64,000 nucleotides of DNA from Ziziphus jujuba (Eukaryota; Streptophyta; Magnoliopsida; Rosales; Rhamnaceae), in NCBI RefSeq assembly GCF_031755915.1, contig NC_083379.1, positions 3,607,501 to 3,671,500 on the forward strand, written 5' to 3'. Positions within the stretch are counted from its first letter, which is position 1, and the number at the start of each line of letters is the position of its first letter. The position numbers and the translations under genes were made by a program. Below, piece by piece: positions 26,313-41,200 of the stretch. Under the pieces are notes generated by a model that was not told the origin of the DNA, searched no databases, and saw only the letters and a program-made list of their open reading frames with translations.

Positions 26313-29106
26313 TTTGGTGTTGTTAGGTTCACTCCCACTGGTTCAGAAATTCGATCCTCCCCTCAGTCTCTCAGTCACTCATTCTTCTCAAACCTCATTC
26401 CTCCATTAACATATGCTCTCTTTCCCATATCATATCTTAAAGCAAAACACAAAACCCAGAACCAAAGATCTCTATTTTTCTTATTTTTTATCCCAGGATT
26501 TGCCGTTGAAAGAGAGGAAAAAAAAAAAGGAAAACAAAAGCCAAAGCAATACACAGAGGCTGAGAGTCTGAGAAGAAGGAGACCAAAAACAAAGCAATGA
26601 AAACGCTGCAAGCCTACAAGGAAGAAGTGGGCAACGAATTATATTTATATTAAAAATAATATTTAATTTATCTAAATATGTCAAAATTTGTTGATAGTGT
26701 TTGCTTAGTTAGACGACGAGGTAAAGTTTAATATAGTCCAGTCCAACCGGACCACACACAGTGGCTCTGCCTCTTGTTTGATGAGTCACTTAGGGTAGGC
26801 CAGTTTGTATGCAACTATCTCAACTGGGTTTCTGTTGCTTTGGATTTGGGCGTTAAAAGACCTTCTTTCACCGGTTGTAATTTTTCTCTGGCCCAATCCA
26901 ATAGAGTTTGGACTCATTTTATCAGGTTATTGTAAATACACCACTAATGAAATCGAATTCACCTACTTTCTTTCACCAATCATCAATATTGGTGTTGAGG
27001 TGTAGGTAAGTTTTCATGAAGGACTAGATGTCAATAACACTTGGCTTTCGAAGGTAATTTTGTCAAAGTTCCTTAATACTCTCCAAGCATAAATGCTATA
27101 AGATAATAAAATAAACAAAAGTCTTCTACCACACTAAAAATCCTTCAAGTTTCATATGGTGGGGGATGCACTTAAATTGATTCAAAAGTCTATCTTGGTG
27201 TTATGTTTAATACTACCTTTTTTTTCTTTTCTTTTTTTCTTTTTCCAACATCATACTAGCATAATTACTTTATCATAGAGGCAAAAGGAAAGCAAAAAAA
27301 AAAAAAAAAAAAAAAAATTATTTAGTAATTGAGACTATAAGAACTACACAGAAGTAAGTATTCAACGCTTCCCTACCCCAACAATAATCTTTAATGCCAA
27401 TAAAATGTGTCCACTAATTTGCGTTCTCTAATGGAAAACCATCGAACTTTAACATTTACTATATTGGTATGCTTAGGTCATTCCAAAAATCACTTAATAT
27501 ATATTTTCTGGCACCAAACTTTGATTTGGTTAAAATCTTCTTTTCCAAATTATAATAACTTGTCATTTTTAACTAAGAAAATGAACAACTTTGACTTGTA
27601 CTAAACCATTATATTGTTATATTATATTATATACTAATACTATAAACATTATCTATTCTATCAAACTATCTGCCAAATTTACATATATTATTATTTGATT
27701 TGTTAACATATTAATATAATTTAAATATAAATAAATATAAATCAATCAAATAATGATATTTATTATCTTAATATTATTTTAAACAATAATTTGGTTTTTT
27801 TTTCATTTGAATTTTGATTTTTTATTTGAAAAGTAATAAATTTAATTGGATTGTTCCAAAATATGTTTTTGACCTGGAAAATGCTAAAAAAGATATATGA
27901 TGCGCCACCAAATTGCCCAATATTTACGGTTAGATTTTTATAAAATTTGTTTTGCTTTGTTTCCAAAATTCTTGAAAGACAACACTGTGTACGGAGAGGC
28001 TTGACGTGTTTTGGTGGACTAACAAAATCAATATCAAATCACTAGTTGCCTTCCTCAACCGTTCTGTTGCCTCCACTACTTTCTCAACGTAATGGCCTCC
28101 ACCAAACAGATGCCGTTTTGAAGGACCGTCGTGTAGATGAAGCCAACACCATTGATTATTTTGGAAATTTCACCATCCACACAGAATTTTAAGAACAATT
28201 TTTGAAAATATGGAAATAAATTTAAAGAATTTTGAAGTTCGAAAAAGCTTTTTAACCTTTTGACCTTGTAAGACGTCGAAAAAGAAAGGCATTAATAGAG
28301 TGGATAATGTGTCTTAAAGATGGTATTTCAAAATTAATTGCATTTCCAAATTTTCAATTAGTAGATTTCCGCGATATGCTGGATTTGAGTTTTGAACAGA
28401 ACATAAAAATTTAGTACTGGTTTTGACAAAAAATTGTTTTAAAGGCAAACTTAAATTGTCTTGAAACATGGTTTATTGCCGGCACCGTGTGTATAGATAG
28501 GAATAGTCAATCAAAATTAAACCATTCCATTAATTGTGTATTTGAATGGCAAATCATAATCACACCATGTATTTAATAAAAGTGAAAAAACAGGTTGCAG
28601 ATTCACCCTCATGAATGACATTTGCATTCCAATATCTGGGATTTATTGGCCACCAAAACAGTTTTGACAACATTATTTAAGCTAATGAAATCGGCATGAC
28701 TATGTGCTGTGATTTTAAGTTTCCCATGCAATGGAAAAACATTGGATGTAATAAAATTACCAATAAAGGCTCAAGTTGTTCGCTACAGACGAAGCGTAAT
28801 TGGTAGCCCAGCAACCAGAATTCAATCCACACAATCACCATCATAGCTTAGGGAACAAATGGTATTATAGTGAACTTAGTTTCAGCTAGAGACCATAGAC
28901 CATCTAAAAAGGCATTGCATTGTTGATTCCCATTTTGATCTAACCTTGGTCATACAGAAAAAGTGAAACAGGGAGCATGGAGTATGTACAGTGATTTTAA
29001 GTTCTACATGCAGTTGGGAAAAGAAAAAACTTGTTGGAGCACCTCTAGAGTGCGCATGAAGGATTGCATCTCATAACCCCAACAGACAGTCTACCTGACC
29101 TTGGAA

Positions 29107-29107
<1 letters not shown>

Positions 29108-29143
<36 letters not shown>
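29108..29143. repeat. Poly(A)36 tract
   Basis: Thirty-six consecutive A in the 3' flank of TAF11, with no flanking duplication visible. Confidence 0.95.
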
Positions 29144-29150
<7 letters not shown>

Positions 29151-29451
29151 ATAATATATATATTAATGCATACAAGATGTCAGGACATGATTTTCTGTCA
29201 CAGTTTGGATATATATGTTTGAGTATAGCAGGTCTTGTGGCATAGCATTACTCATATTCCTTTCTGAACGAAAATATCAAGATTTTACTGGCATTAATTC
29301 ATTAACTTTATGGATTTAGTGTTATCAATTCAAATGCTTAAAGGTAGAAAACAGCAGTATGAGAACCCAAAGCACCATATATATCATGCATGGAACAAGG
29401 TTAACGTTGATTACCTGGATTAATCAGTCCCAAAATTTGTCTCTGGTCCAT

Positions 29452-32400
29452 TTATCTGAAGAGCCTTGGTACAGATCTCTTTGGTACTTTCCCTTCAAGC
29501 TTTAACCTTCTATATGCTTCTCTAATGTGGCAAGGCCTAATTGGCCCAGATTCTTTCCTCTCTGCCATGACCATTCTAGCTGCCAAAAAATGATAAAATA
29601 AGCAAATTTACTGTTAGAAATTTTTGAGGATGCAGTTAAGATTGCATCACACTACAGTGATGACATCTATGCCAGCAATAAAGTAACAATTTGCTTATAT
29701 TTCCTTCCTATTTACCAGGAAAAGAAGAAATGGATATTCTGGAGATGAAGCAACATAAATTTTAAATTGACAGTTACCTGTTTCAACAAGTTCACCAACG
29801 AACATTTTTGCTATGCCTGATACTACAATTGTCATTGGCACAGATATTTTCTGAGTTCCACTGATGCTAGCTAACAGCTGCATGCAAATAATACATAAGA
29901 AAATGTAAATTATCTAAAAAGGTTTTGATGCCAAAAACAAGCATATAAAGAAGGTAGAATCAATCCATCCAGCCGAAAAAGAAGTTCTAATCAACACCGC
30001 AGGGAAGTCTATTAACTAGTAACCACTGAAGATAACTTCTGTCAAATCAACTTGTGAAAATACTATAGATGCTCAACAAATGCAATCTATAGCAAAAGAG
30101 ACAGCAGATGATTATTATTTTCATGCAAGAGTGTATAACATCCATTCTGAGAGTTTGTCAGTATGAGAAGATTTATGGCGAATTATGTTGCTGATGCCAA
30201 CAGTTGACAAGAGTTGGACAGCCAATAAGTTGTGAAGAGAAATTTTTAGTAGTTGAAGAACAATAATCATAACAAAAAAAAATAAAAATAAAAAAAAAAA
30301 TACCCTTTTCATGTTAGATTTCTGAAACCCAGCTCTCCGAAATGACTCATATCTACTCATCTGTTCCTCTGTGAATTGGGATAAAATAGCCCTGAACAAG
30401 TCATAATCATTAGTCGTATTTAATCACAAAAGACACTAATCCAGATTACAAGAGGCTTAAGTAAAACAAACAGAACACCAAAAACAAGGTTAAACTGGCT
30501 TGAAAAGATACTTATTGGGCATTAAATTCTAGTCACATGAAACCTACTTGAGACCTTCCATCTAGTCTAGGTACCATTCAATTTTTCTCTTGTGGGAGTT
30601 CGAGCGCCACATACATGTTCTAATATGAATATTTTCAGTGTGGTACAATTGTTATCTCTATCTATTTCTTTTTATTTGTTTGATCATTCTCTCTTATATT
30701 GTCAAGGTAAAAAGTCAAAATTGCATTTTCAAATATTGTTGCCCATATTCATCATTATCATAATGGCAAAAGAGGTTTTTAAGTAGTTTCATGCTCAAAA
30801 TGGAACTATACCACTTCGTTGTGAAAGCATTGCGGTTTGATGAATTATGCCTTGCAATGAAAAAAAATCTAGAGATCTGTTTATGCATACAAGTAGACAT
30901 TCTTGAAAAGCAAAATATAAATACAAGCAATACTAATGTGGACCTTCTACTATCTGAAAGGAAGAATAATATCAGAAGTTAAGGAAATTTCAGATATCAA
31001 TAAGAGAAATCAGAAGGTATTCAATTAAAGCATTTTTGGCAATGTTACTTTCTCTTTATAAGGATGACCATTTTGCTTTTTATCCATGCCCACCTTGTTG
31101 AAAATTGAAAATATCTACCACCTTTTGGCCTTTATACATGTTATGCTTATTTCACATATAAACAAATCATATGCCAAGGAGTAGCCAATGGTCAACAGAT
31201 AGGAGAGAAGGATAACTAGATAGAGAGAGAGAGAGCCAATATACATTAGAACAAGCATCACTAACAGATTAAGCGAGTTGAAAAGACACCACTTGTTTCC
31301 AGATATCATTCTTTACCCAGTGAAAATATTAGTGACGCAATACCAGCTAGAGAGTGAGAGATAGAGAGAGGAAACAAGGGGGGAAGAGGAGAGAATAAAA
31401 TCAGTGGAGGAAAATTGATTTTTATCTACAATGTAAATGATAATAAAATTGAAAAACAATTACAAGAAAATCTATTTTTATACAAGGTATAAAAAATAAA
31501 TAAGGAAACCCCATAATCAGAAAAACCCCTATATAATGAGGAAGATCCAAAGTTAACAATATGGAAACTCTATTTTATCATAAAGCAAACTAAGAAAGAA
31601 GAACCCAAATTAACACAAGGGGAAAATAATGTGAAGCTACCATCAGAAGAAAAATTTTAAATTATGAGAAAGTGGATTGAACTATGTATATGAAGCCACA
31701 CTCCCACACATGCAGGTGTGCAAATAACTGGATATGAGTTTGAGCATTGTGGATGGCCCCTCCATGCTGGAAATGAGTTTCCAAATTACACATGGTCCCC
31801 TCATGTATAAGGGTGTACACTAAGTTGAAACTCATTCAAGCCTTACACGTAATAAGAGACTCAATGTAATTCAAACACAAGACCAAAAACAAAACCTGAA
31901 CTCTGATTCTATGTTAAGTTACCATCAATTTCAATTTAAACAATTACAACGTGGAGCCAACTATATAAATCAAGTCAAAGCAAGACAAAAAACAAAGGTC
32001 CAGAAAAGAGAAGGGGCGGGGGGGTGGGGGAGAGGAGAGTCCACATACTTAACAAATAAGTATAACATTTTAGTAATTACACAAATGGGCCCAGATGCTC
32101 CTCGTAAATTAGAGAAACAACTAAAATCTAGACTGCAAGAACAGTTCCAAACACACCGAACCCATACTAGTGAAGACAGTATGCATGGACGGAAACGTCC
32201 AAGTAAAGTAGAAGAACAGTTGTTAGCTGGGAAAGAGAAAAGAAACAATGGATTGGGAGAGGTAATATGAGAAGGAAACTTATTGACTCCTTGATGATCC
32301 AACATGTAAAACCATAGAAGCCTATCAAACTAATTTACACAAGTCATAATTGATCCACCATCCTAGCAAAACTGACCTTATAAGAACATATTATCTACTA

Positions 32401-33214
32401 AACGACAGTAGTAGAGGGAATTGCAGATAATATGAAATATGAAGGAACTTGAATTCCCTTGTTTCCTTTTAGAACGGAAATGTGCCTATGATCTCTCCTC
32501 AAATATAACATTAATGAATGAAATTGATGCCCAACGCGAAAGGAGGGGTTATCAACAACATGTTAAAGCCCAAGGTAAACTTATAGACAATAAATTTTCA
32601 ATGCTTCAAGTAATCCAAAATAAGAAATATGGTTGGTAGCTTACAAACGTAAACTGGTCAATGTTATTGCCGCCTAAGTGCAAATTATAGGAAAACTAAT
32701 TTAGTTTCAAATAGCTCTGAAGTGTAACTAGCAACAAAGGCAATAGCAAAAATTTATCAAAAATAAATAAAATAAAATAAAGGCAATAACAAAAACTATA
32801 ATTAGATAAGAAACAGGAGGAAGAACAATGAAGAAACAGCACTCACTGCATCTTAGCCATTTTATCTGGATCGCCACTGGAAGGGAATTTGCTAAGCTCA
32901 ACTTCCATGTTCTCCTCCTCCTCCTCATCATCATCTTCTTTGTTCTTGGGAGCAGGAACCGAGGAGGGTGCATGGGTTCGAGAGGAGACCGGCATAGGAG
33001 CTGCGGACGTTGTTGCCATTGAGGATGAAGGGTGGTCTCTGGAAAGAGGAAGAGGGTCATCATCTTCTTGGGCATCCACCACGGTGTTTGAAACAGCAGG
33101 ATGCTGAAGAGTTTGAATGTCCTCAGCAACGCCAGCAGCCGCTGGGGACTCAGGAGGAGAGTCCTCTTGCTCCTCAAACGCCGCTTCAAAGGGGTCCTTG
33201 GATTGCTGCTTCAT
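29452..33214 (-). CDS. TAF11: TFIID subunit 11 (TAF11, histone-fold)
   Basis: Subunit of the general transcription factor TFIID; TAF11 pairs with TAF13 through a histone fold. Four exons in phase: 33214-32847, 30391-30304, 29877-29778, 29579-29452, giving 227 residues. The N-terminal exon encodes an acidic, Pro/Ser-rich leader (MKQQSKDPFEAAFEEQE; a run of Asp/Glu near residue 95). The conserved core follows: ILSQFTEEQMSRYESFRRAG, ISVPMTIVVSGIAKMFVGEL and GPIRPCHIREAYRRLKLEGK, ending VPKRSVPRLFR. The C-terminal 100 or so residues cover the whole TAFII28-type histone-fold domain. The first intron is about 2.4 kb. It is slightly longer than the recalled Arabidopsis protein (about 210), the excess being in the disordered N-terminus. 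Divergent from BAM3 across about 5 kb. Confidence 0.96.
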
Positions 33215-35320
33215 TACGGCTTTTCTCTGCTTTCTACAAAACTAAAAATTTTCATCGATATAAATTATCAAATTTCGAGAAAAACCCACATAAATTACCA
33301 GTGATTAGTGTCGACTCAAAGCCATTCATTGGCAAATAATAATGATAAATAAAAACCCAACTCTTTCAAGCATTTTGTCAAACAAGTTATCCACAATAAA
33401 GATAAAGACCCACAAGGAAGCCAGACAAATAGAAACAGAGGAACTACTTTGTCCAACGCGTCCTCACCAACGGAGAAGGAAGGGATTTGACATTCACCGA
33501 CCCAATTACAATAAAACAAAAAACCAAGCAAATAACCACCAAAAAAAAAAAGGCGCACTATCTGTGTCCCTCAGAGTCTATTTAGATGATCATAAATTTG
33601 GTCACAATTTAAAAAATCGTATTTCAATTGGCCATTATTTATTTTATGCTTAATTGCAAAAAACTCCCTGGTATATATTTTTCCTTGTAGCATCCGAATT
33701 TAGAATAATTGTAAAAATACCCTCCATAGTCATTTGATTTGTGTAATTAATCCCAATGCCGTAAAAACAGTACAAAATATATTAACCAAAAAAAAAAAAA
33801 AAGTGTAAAAGATTTGACAAAAATTATCTATATTTAATTTACCATTTTAAACCAAGATAAATTTAAAAAATTTAATAAACAATTACTACCATCTAATAAT
33901 TACAATTTTGATAAAGTTATGTATTGGAACTGTTTCGTTCATAAATGTGTCAATATATTATTAGTTGATTAATCGTTTGACAAAAAGATCAGGTTAAATT
34001 GTAACAAATTTAAAATATCAAGGACTAAATAATAATTTTCAAAATTCTTTGCAATTGATTATTAAAAGACCAATTACAAGCATGGCGAAAAAAAATCTAG
34101 TATGGCTAATTAGATTTTTGTGAACAAAATTGTTGTCCATTAAAGGATTCTAGAATCTAGGATCAAATAATATCATTACCAAACTTGTGCCATTTGAAAC
34201 CTAAAATTAGATCTTATTGAAGTTCAAAGACCACTATTGCATGCTTTTTTTTTTTTTTTTCAATAGTATGAAGGTCTTAATACCAATTTAAAAGGTAAAG
34301 CTGCAACAACCTCAATAGTTTAGGAAGCAACACTAAAACAAAGTTCAAATTTTTTAGCAACTAAAAAGTCATGACAATTGATCATTAGCATTAGAACTCT
34401 TTACACATGTATGAGAAAACATCATTGTCATTGCAGCCAAATCATGCCATACTTCAAATTTCATATTTCATATCTTGGGCTGTTTCTCCAGGCAACCTCG
34501 AGGAGAATAATATTATTTCATACCTTATTGTGTTTTTGTCGTAACAAAAATAAAAATTTGTTGCAATTTAATTTAAGTAACAATTCTCTCTTGGTCACGA
34601 AATATACGCAGAGAAAGAAGTATACGTTAGCATCAAAACACTTGTTGAGCATCAAACACTTGTTTTTATTTGTGTTTGCAACCGAACATTCTGTATATTT
34701 CCTTCCTTATAATTCGTACCAGGACATAGGTTAGCTCTTTTAACTACAAAGTATTCGTTATATTGATTGAATTGAGAATTTCAATCTTTTTTCCTGCAAA
34801 CAAACTTTGTTTAACATGGATTCTGAAATTTAAAGAATAACTTTATATATGTTGTAATAACTTTAAAGAATAAACTATTATCCTAATAGCTTTATATAAA
34901 TATTTAATGTCATGATCATAAGTGTAAGATACCATAAAAATTTGCAATATATAGATACTTATTATTATGTAAAGGTAAGGTTCCTAAACACAAGATTTAA
35001 AAAAATAATAACTTATTACAATATGTAGCTTATTCTTATTTATAATTAGTCTAAATTGGGATCAAAATTTGTTATAATTAAATAAAAATTATTTAAATAA
35101 AATATTATTATAAAGAGGTTTTATTGTATATGTATGCTCTTGAAAAATTCCAGACAAGCAGGCGGACTTTAGATGAAAGAGTCTTCTCTAAATCTGAAAT
35201 TTGTAATGTTAGATATTTGATTTCTATGTTGTACCCGTGTTGGGATTAGATTATTAGTGCTTTCCAAGATGTAGACAGCAATCACTATTTGCTTTCTTGC
35301 TCATTGCATTCTACTTTACT

Positions 35321-35379
35321 TTGAGTTCCATCTCAATTTGTCTTTTTTTTTTTTTTTTTTTTGAGTTCCATCTCAATTT
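35321..35379. repeat. Poly(T) micro-insertion with exact 19-bp flanking repeats
   Basis: TTGAGTTCCATCTCAATTT occurs at 35321-35339 and 35361-35379, separated only by GTC and eighteen T. A second poly(T) follows the right copy. A pure homopolymer between exact 19-bp direct repeats looks like insertion of a bare poly(A) tail with target-site duplication; replication slippage is the alternative. Confidence 0.65.
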
Positions 35380-36376
35380 TTTTTTTTTTTTTTTGACCCT
35401 TAAGTTTATGTTCACTACTTTAACATTCAAATTGGTGGCTCGGTTGATTTGATTTAACTTTATTACATTGGAAGTTTAGAATCCATTAAGAAAAAGAAAA
35501 AAAAAAAAGAAGGAAAGTTATTCCTCCATTTGTTTTCTTTCAAAATTAATTTTAATATGCACATTTTTATCTTATTTCTAGTACTGTATTATTATTAAAT
35601 GCTTTCCATTGTAAATTACAAACTCCAATTTAATTGCACTGTTCACAAATGTATTATAGACTTAGTGATCGATCTTAATTTCCATTAAATATATTGTTTG
35701 CGACTTTTAAGGGAGCATAAGAGAGGCCATTATTCAAGAGATGATCCAAATTATAACCAGCAAAGGAAGATTCAATGGATGATGATGATGATGATGATGA
35801 TGGTAAATGATGACCATGATGTATACTTTCAGTACAAAACCAGCATCATCAAAATGTTGAGAGGCATGGAAACAATTTTCCCTACATGGGTTCAGAAGTG
35901 TCACCATTAAAGCAAGATAGAATAAGTTTTATCTTTCTATATTTGAAAAACTAGTACTCATGCTACCATTTTTCTTATCATTTCTAGCCCCTTTATACAT
36001 GCTTCAAATTTAAGGGCCTATGGGAAACTTTATTCATTATTATTCTCTTCAAAAGAAAAGTACTCTCTTGAGAAAAATTCATATAATGGAGGGGCTCACT
36101 AGCTTCCATATGGTACCCGCCATCAACCTTTGTATGTGAAATATCAGCTCCCAAAGTCCTTGTTTTCAGCTGAAAATTGGAAAGTAATAGGAGACTCCCA
36201 AAAGGATGGGGTCAAAATGCTTAAATCAATTATGAGACTTGGAATAATCATATTCAAACACAAAGCTAATTATCTTAATTGGATTAATAATTTTGCTTCT
36301 ACGCTGTTCTAAACTCATTGACCCAATTAAAATCACAAAAAGAAAAAGCAAAAAAAGATTCAAATATAGGTCCACT

Positions 36377-36378
<2 letters not shown>

Positions 36379-36414
<36 letters not shown>
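36379..36414. repeat. (AG)n microsatellite
   Basis: Eighteen uninterrupted AG units upstream of BAM3. Confidence 0.95.
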
Positions 36415-36417
<3 letters not shown>

Positions 36418-36685
36418 AGATAGATTAAAGTGATGAATCCCAACATCTCTAAAACCAATCTAATTGCTTTTTCTTTTTCACGTTGTGGTCTAAAGCAAAA
36501 GTGGGGTGACTATGGGGCTCCCAGAATACTAGTTGAATTATTCCTATCCAAGTAACAAAGGAAAGTTGGTCCCAGTCTCCAGAGACCCAAAGGAATCCAC
36601 CTAAAAAGCAAGAACAATGGGGGGTTTTTATCTGCATGCCCTAGGTTGATTGCATTCTTTGGCTCATCATCATTATTAAACTCAA

Positions 36686-36727
<42 letters not shown>

Positions 36728-37559
36728 AACCCTGCCTCATTAATTAATTGTATTGACTCTGTCTATATCTTCAAAATAAATATATGGCTGAGTTGGCAAT
36801 CACTTTGTATACATAGATATTGTTATATTATATACACATGTTTATCACCACGTACGTATTGTGGGATTTGGTAAGCTGATCTAATACTGTCTGGGAAATT
36901 CCATAATATAATAACAAAGATGGTGTCATATTAGCATAGTTAAAAAAGTGGACTCAACTATGTATATCATACGCAGTTTTAATGCTTCTCTTTTAGACGT
37001 ACAATGATTTAACATCATGTTGAGTTGAAGAGTTTTTCGAACTTTAAACTCTTAGAAAAAGGGCTCAAACAGTATAAAAGCATTCAAGAGATTCTTTAAA
37101 AATAAATAGTATATTTATAAAATAAAAAATATTTTTATGTTAAAAAAGATAAATTTTAAAATCTCTTCCAACAATAATTTTTATATCATATTTTTTATTT
37201 TTATGTTTTCAATAAACATTTATTGTTACATATATATATATATATATATTTTTTTTTTTTACCAAAATTATTTCTTAATTTTTTTTATTTTCCTTTATTT
37301 TTCTTTATAGATCCAACCAAATTATTTTTAATAATTATTAAATAACGAAGATTGTTTTTGGAATTTGATAATTATTAAATAATAAAAAATAATTTGGCTT
37401 TTCAAATTTGAAAAGCCAAACTCATTCTGTATTTTAACTTTTTAAAATACAAAATAGATTAAAAGCTATTTTTATATACTGATTTTTCAAAATAAATATA
37501 TAAAAAATCCTTTAGAGATACTTTAAATATATAAAAATATATATATATAATGATATATT

Positions 37560-37590
<31 letters not shown>

Positions 37591-37679
37591 AGAAGCAATA
37601 TTATTATATGTATATTAAAAGGAAAATAATCTTCATTCTATCCGTTACTATCATGCAGAATCAGCGTGATTGTGATTAT

Positions 37680-37725
<46 letters not shown>

Positions 37726-37740
37726 GTATTTATATATATA
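37680..37740. repeat. (TA)n microsatellite in the BAM3 upstream region
   Basis: A long TA-alternating tract with a few interruptions, about 0.5 kb upstream of the BAM3 start. Likely length-polymorphic. Confidence 0.85.
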
Positions 37741-38270
37741 GAAGTTGATGAAGGTATTTCCTGCTTACATGTTGCTCAGTCAAGAAATCTAAACTGATGC
37801 AAAAACCAAAATCTGACATTGTGCTGAAATTGATTCAAACAGAAGCAAGAAAGAAAAAAAGCAAGGGTGTTTAAGTAATTTGACAGAAAAGGCAGCAAAT
37901 ATATAAATGTTTGATCGATCGAACGGTCTGTTGTTATTGATATTTATATGTAAAGCTTGCTTTTGCTTTTTCTTTTTATAAAGTTAAAGATGAAAACCAA
38001 AATATACTGTCTGTAGCGGAAAGAAAGAGGAGGAGGACCTTGGATGCTGTTAACAAATATATGCAACTTTGCATTTGCCAAATTCATTCTCCCTATACCC
38101 CTTTCTGTATATTCATATGTTAGATCAAAGACCAGGACCAGTAGAATATGAATCAAAATTGTTTGCTTCTTCTCCTTTTTCCCTTATAGAAACACTGGTT
38201 TTCCTTAGAAATTGAAAACCATCTTCTCCAAAAACCAGAAAGCTTTCCTTTCTAGAAAAAAAAAAAAAAA

Positions 38271-41200
38271 ATGAAGTTTGTCATTCTCTCTTCTCTAATC
38301 CTTGTGTTCCTTGCTACAACCTGTTTTCATTCTGTTTCTTCAAATAATCTCTCTCTCATCAAAAGGCAAGCTTCAATCCTTGTTTCACTAAAACAATCTT
38401 TTGAGACTTTCAATCCTTCATTAGATACCTGGAATATATCAAACTACTGGTTTGTTTGCTCATGGCATGGTATTAAATGTGACACCATGAACAGATCAGT
38501 AGTTTCATTAGACATATCCAATTCCAACATCTCTGGTTCCCTCTCGCCTGCAATCGCAGAAGTTCGAACTCTTGTTAGTCTTTCCATCAATGATAACGAG
38601 TTCTCGGGCAATTTTCCTTCTGCCATTCACAAGCTGCAGAGGCTTCAGTTCCTTAACATATCAAACAATCAGTTCAATGGGAGTTTGGACTGGGAATTTT
38701 CTCGGCTAAAAGAGCTCAGAGTCCTGGATGCTTATAACAACAATTTCAATGCTTCCCTTCCTTTAGGTGTCACAGGACTCCCAAAGTTGGAGCACTTGAA
38801 CTTTGGCGGGAATTACTTCAATGGGGAAATCCCTCCAAGCTATGGAAACATGGTGCAGCTTAAATACCTCTCACTTGCAGGAAATGATCTGAGTGGCTTT
38901 ATACCAAGTGAGCTTGGCAATCTTACAAACCTGGAGCAACTTTATTTGGGTTATTACAATGACTTTGATGGTGGAATTCCAAAGGAGTTTGGTAAGCTTA
39001 TCAACTTGTTCCATTTAGACCTTGCTAGTTGTGGTCTGGAGGGTCCAATACCACCAGAGCTGGGAAACCTCAAGAAGCTGGACACTCTCTTTCTGCAAAC
39101 CAATCAGCTCAGCGGCTTGGTTCCTCCTCAATTGGGCAATTTGAGCAGCTTGAAATCGCTTGATCTTTCGAACAATGCATTGACAGGGGATATCCCAATT
39201 GAGTTCTCAGGACTCACCGAGCTTTCCCTCTTGAACTTTTTTATCAACAGGTTTCATGGGGAGATTCCTCATTTTATTGCAGAGCTACCAAAGTTGGAAG
39301 TCCTCAAGCTTTGGCAAAATAACTTCACCGGAACCATTCCTTCGAAGCTTGGTGAAAATGGTAGACTGACTGAGCTCGATTTGTCAACCAACAAGCTCAC
39401 TGGGGTGGTGCCTAAATCTATTTGCTTCGGAAGGAGATTGAAGATCTTGATTCTGCTCAACAATTTCTTGTTTGGGCCTCTTCCCGAGGATCTGGGTCAG
39501 TGTGATACTCTAATAAGAGTAAGACTGGGGCAGAACTATTTGAGTGGATCAATCCCTCAGGGGTTTCTTTACTTGCCTGAGCTTTTACTCATGGAGTTGC
39601 AGAACAATTATCTAAGTGGAAAACTTCTACAAGAAGCAAGCAAGGTACCTTCAAAACTTAACCAGCTGAATCTGTCAAACAATCGATTATCTGGGTCACT
39701 TCCTTCCTCCATTGGAAACTTCTCTAGCTTGCAGATTCTTTTGCTGAGTGGGAACAGATTCACTGGAGAAATTCCATCTGAGATAGGTAAGTTGAAAAAT
39801 GTTTTGAAGCTGGACATCAGTAAAAACAACATTTCAGGCACAATCCCTCCTGAAATAGGCAGTTGTCCTTTGCTAACATATATAGATTTGAGCCAAAACC
39901 AACTCTCAGGCCCAATTCCTGTTGAACTTGCTCAGATTCACATCTTAAACTATCTCAACCTCTCTTGGAACAGATTAAACCAGGGCCTTCCAAAGGAATT
40001 TGGGTCCTTGAAAAGCTTGACTTCTGCAGATTTTTCCCACAATAACTTGTCTGGTTCAGTACCCGAAACCGGACAATATCTGTTCTTCAACTCAACATCC
40101 TTTATTGGCAATCCTGAGCTCTGTGGCTACTCTGTCAATCCATGCAACGATACTTCAACCTCTTCAACAGAGCATGATCACAACAAAAATGGCATTAAAT
40201 CTCAGGTTCCTGCAAAGTTCAAGCTCATTTTCGCATTGGGACTCTTAATGTGTTCATTCGTGTTTGCTACCTTGGCAATCATCAAGACCAGAAAGTCAAG
40301 AAAACATACAAATTCATGGAAGCTCACAGCTTTCCAGAAACTAGAATTTGGAAGCGAAGACATCTTGGAATGCATAAAAGATAACAATGTGATAGGGAGA
40401 GGAGGAGCTGGGATCGTCTACAGAGGAACCATGCCAAATGGAGAGCAAATAGCAGTAAAGAAGCTCTTGGGAATAAACAAAGGCTCTTCTCATCATGATA
40501 ATGGCCTGACCGCAGAAATACAAACACTTGGTAAAATCAGGCACAGGAACATTGTTCGTCTTCTGGGATTTTGTTCCAACAAGGAGACCAATCTTCTGGT
40601 TTATGAATACATGCAAAATGGGAGTTTGGGTGAAGTTTTGCATGGGAAAGGAGGTGGTTTTCTCAAATGGGAAACCAGGTTGAACATAGCCATAGAAGCT
40701 GCCAAAGGTCTTTGTTATTTGCACCATGATTGTTCTCCTCTGATTCTGCACCGGGATGTTAAATCGAACAACATTTTATTGAACTCTGATTATGAGGCTC
40801 ATGTAGCAGATTTCGGGCTCGCCAAGTTTCTGCAAGACACTGGAACATCAGAGTGCATGTCTGCCATTGCTGGCTCATATGGCTATATTGCTCCAGGTAT
40901 ACATTGCATACTTCTCTCTTCAATTTTTTTCTTTGTCTTCTATAGATATTAACCCCTGCAAGTTTATTATTAAGACCTTAGTTTATGGTACCAAGTTTTC
41001 ATTAATCCCAATTTAGATTGGCCGTTGATTAAGCATCTAAATTTCCACAGACATACATGATGGACAAATTAGACCTTAGTTTGACTTTTTTTTGCTTTAG
41101 ACACACAAATTCTCACTAGTATCATTGTTTGATGTGACATTTATTCTTCTGCATTTGATGAAATGATGAATCCTCCGAGAAACAGGCTGAATCATTGGTT

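Larger units (their letters stand above)
24966..29451. other. Spacer: DUF1639 leader and promoter, then TAF11 3' flank
   Basis: No coding region is supported. The DUF1639 5' leader intron and first untranslated exon probably lie between 24966 and about 26290, below a TATA-like box at 26301-26312. Poly(A) tracts lie at about 25864-25883, 27293-27317 and 29108-29143. The rest is A+T-rich with nothing recognisable. Confidence 0.5.
33215..38270. other. Spacer between TAF11 and BAM3
   Basis: About 5 kb separate the divergent starts. I see no gene. Content: poly(T) with duplicated flanks at 35321-35379, an ATG/GAT trinucleotide run at about 35778-35802, a GA tract at 36379-36414, and extended TA repeats at about 36696-36722, 37231-37250, 37562-37582 and 37687-37740. 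The last few hundred bases form the BAM3 promoter and leader, which ends in an A-run just before the ATG. Confidence 0.6.

Noticed and set aside
32728..33189. 153-codon minus-strand frame
   Set aside because: Shadow of TAF11 exon 1 in another frame, rich in Arg/Leu from antiphase reading.
34378..34734. 118-codon plus-strand frame upstream of BAM3
   Set aside because: No recognisable motif, A+T-rich, no splice or promoter context.
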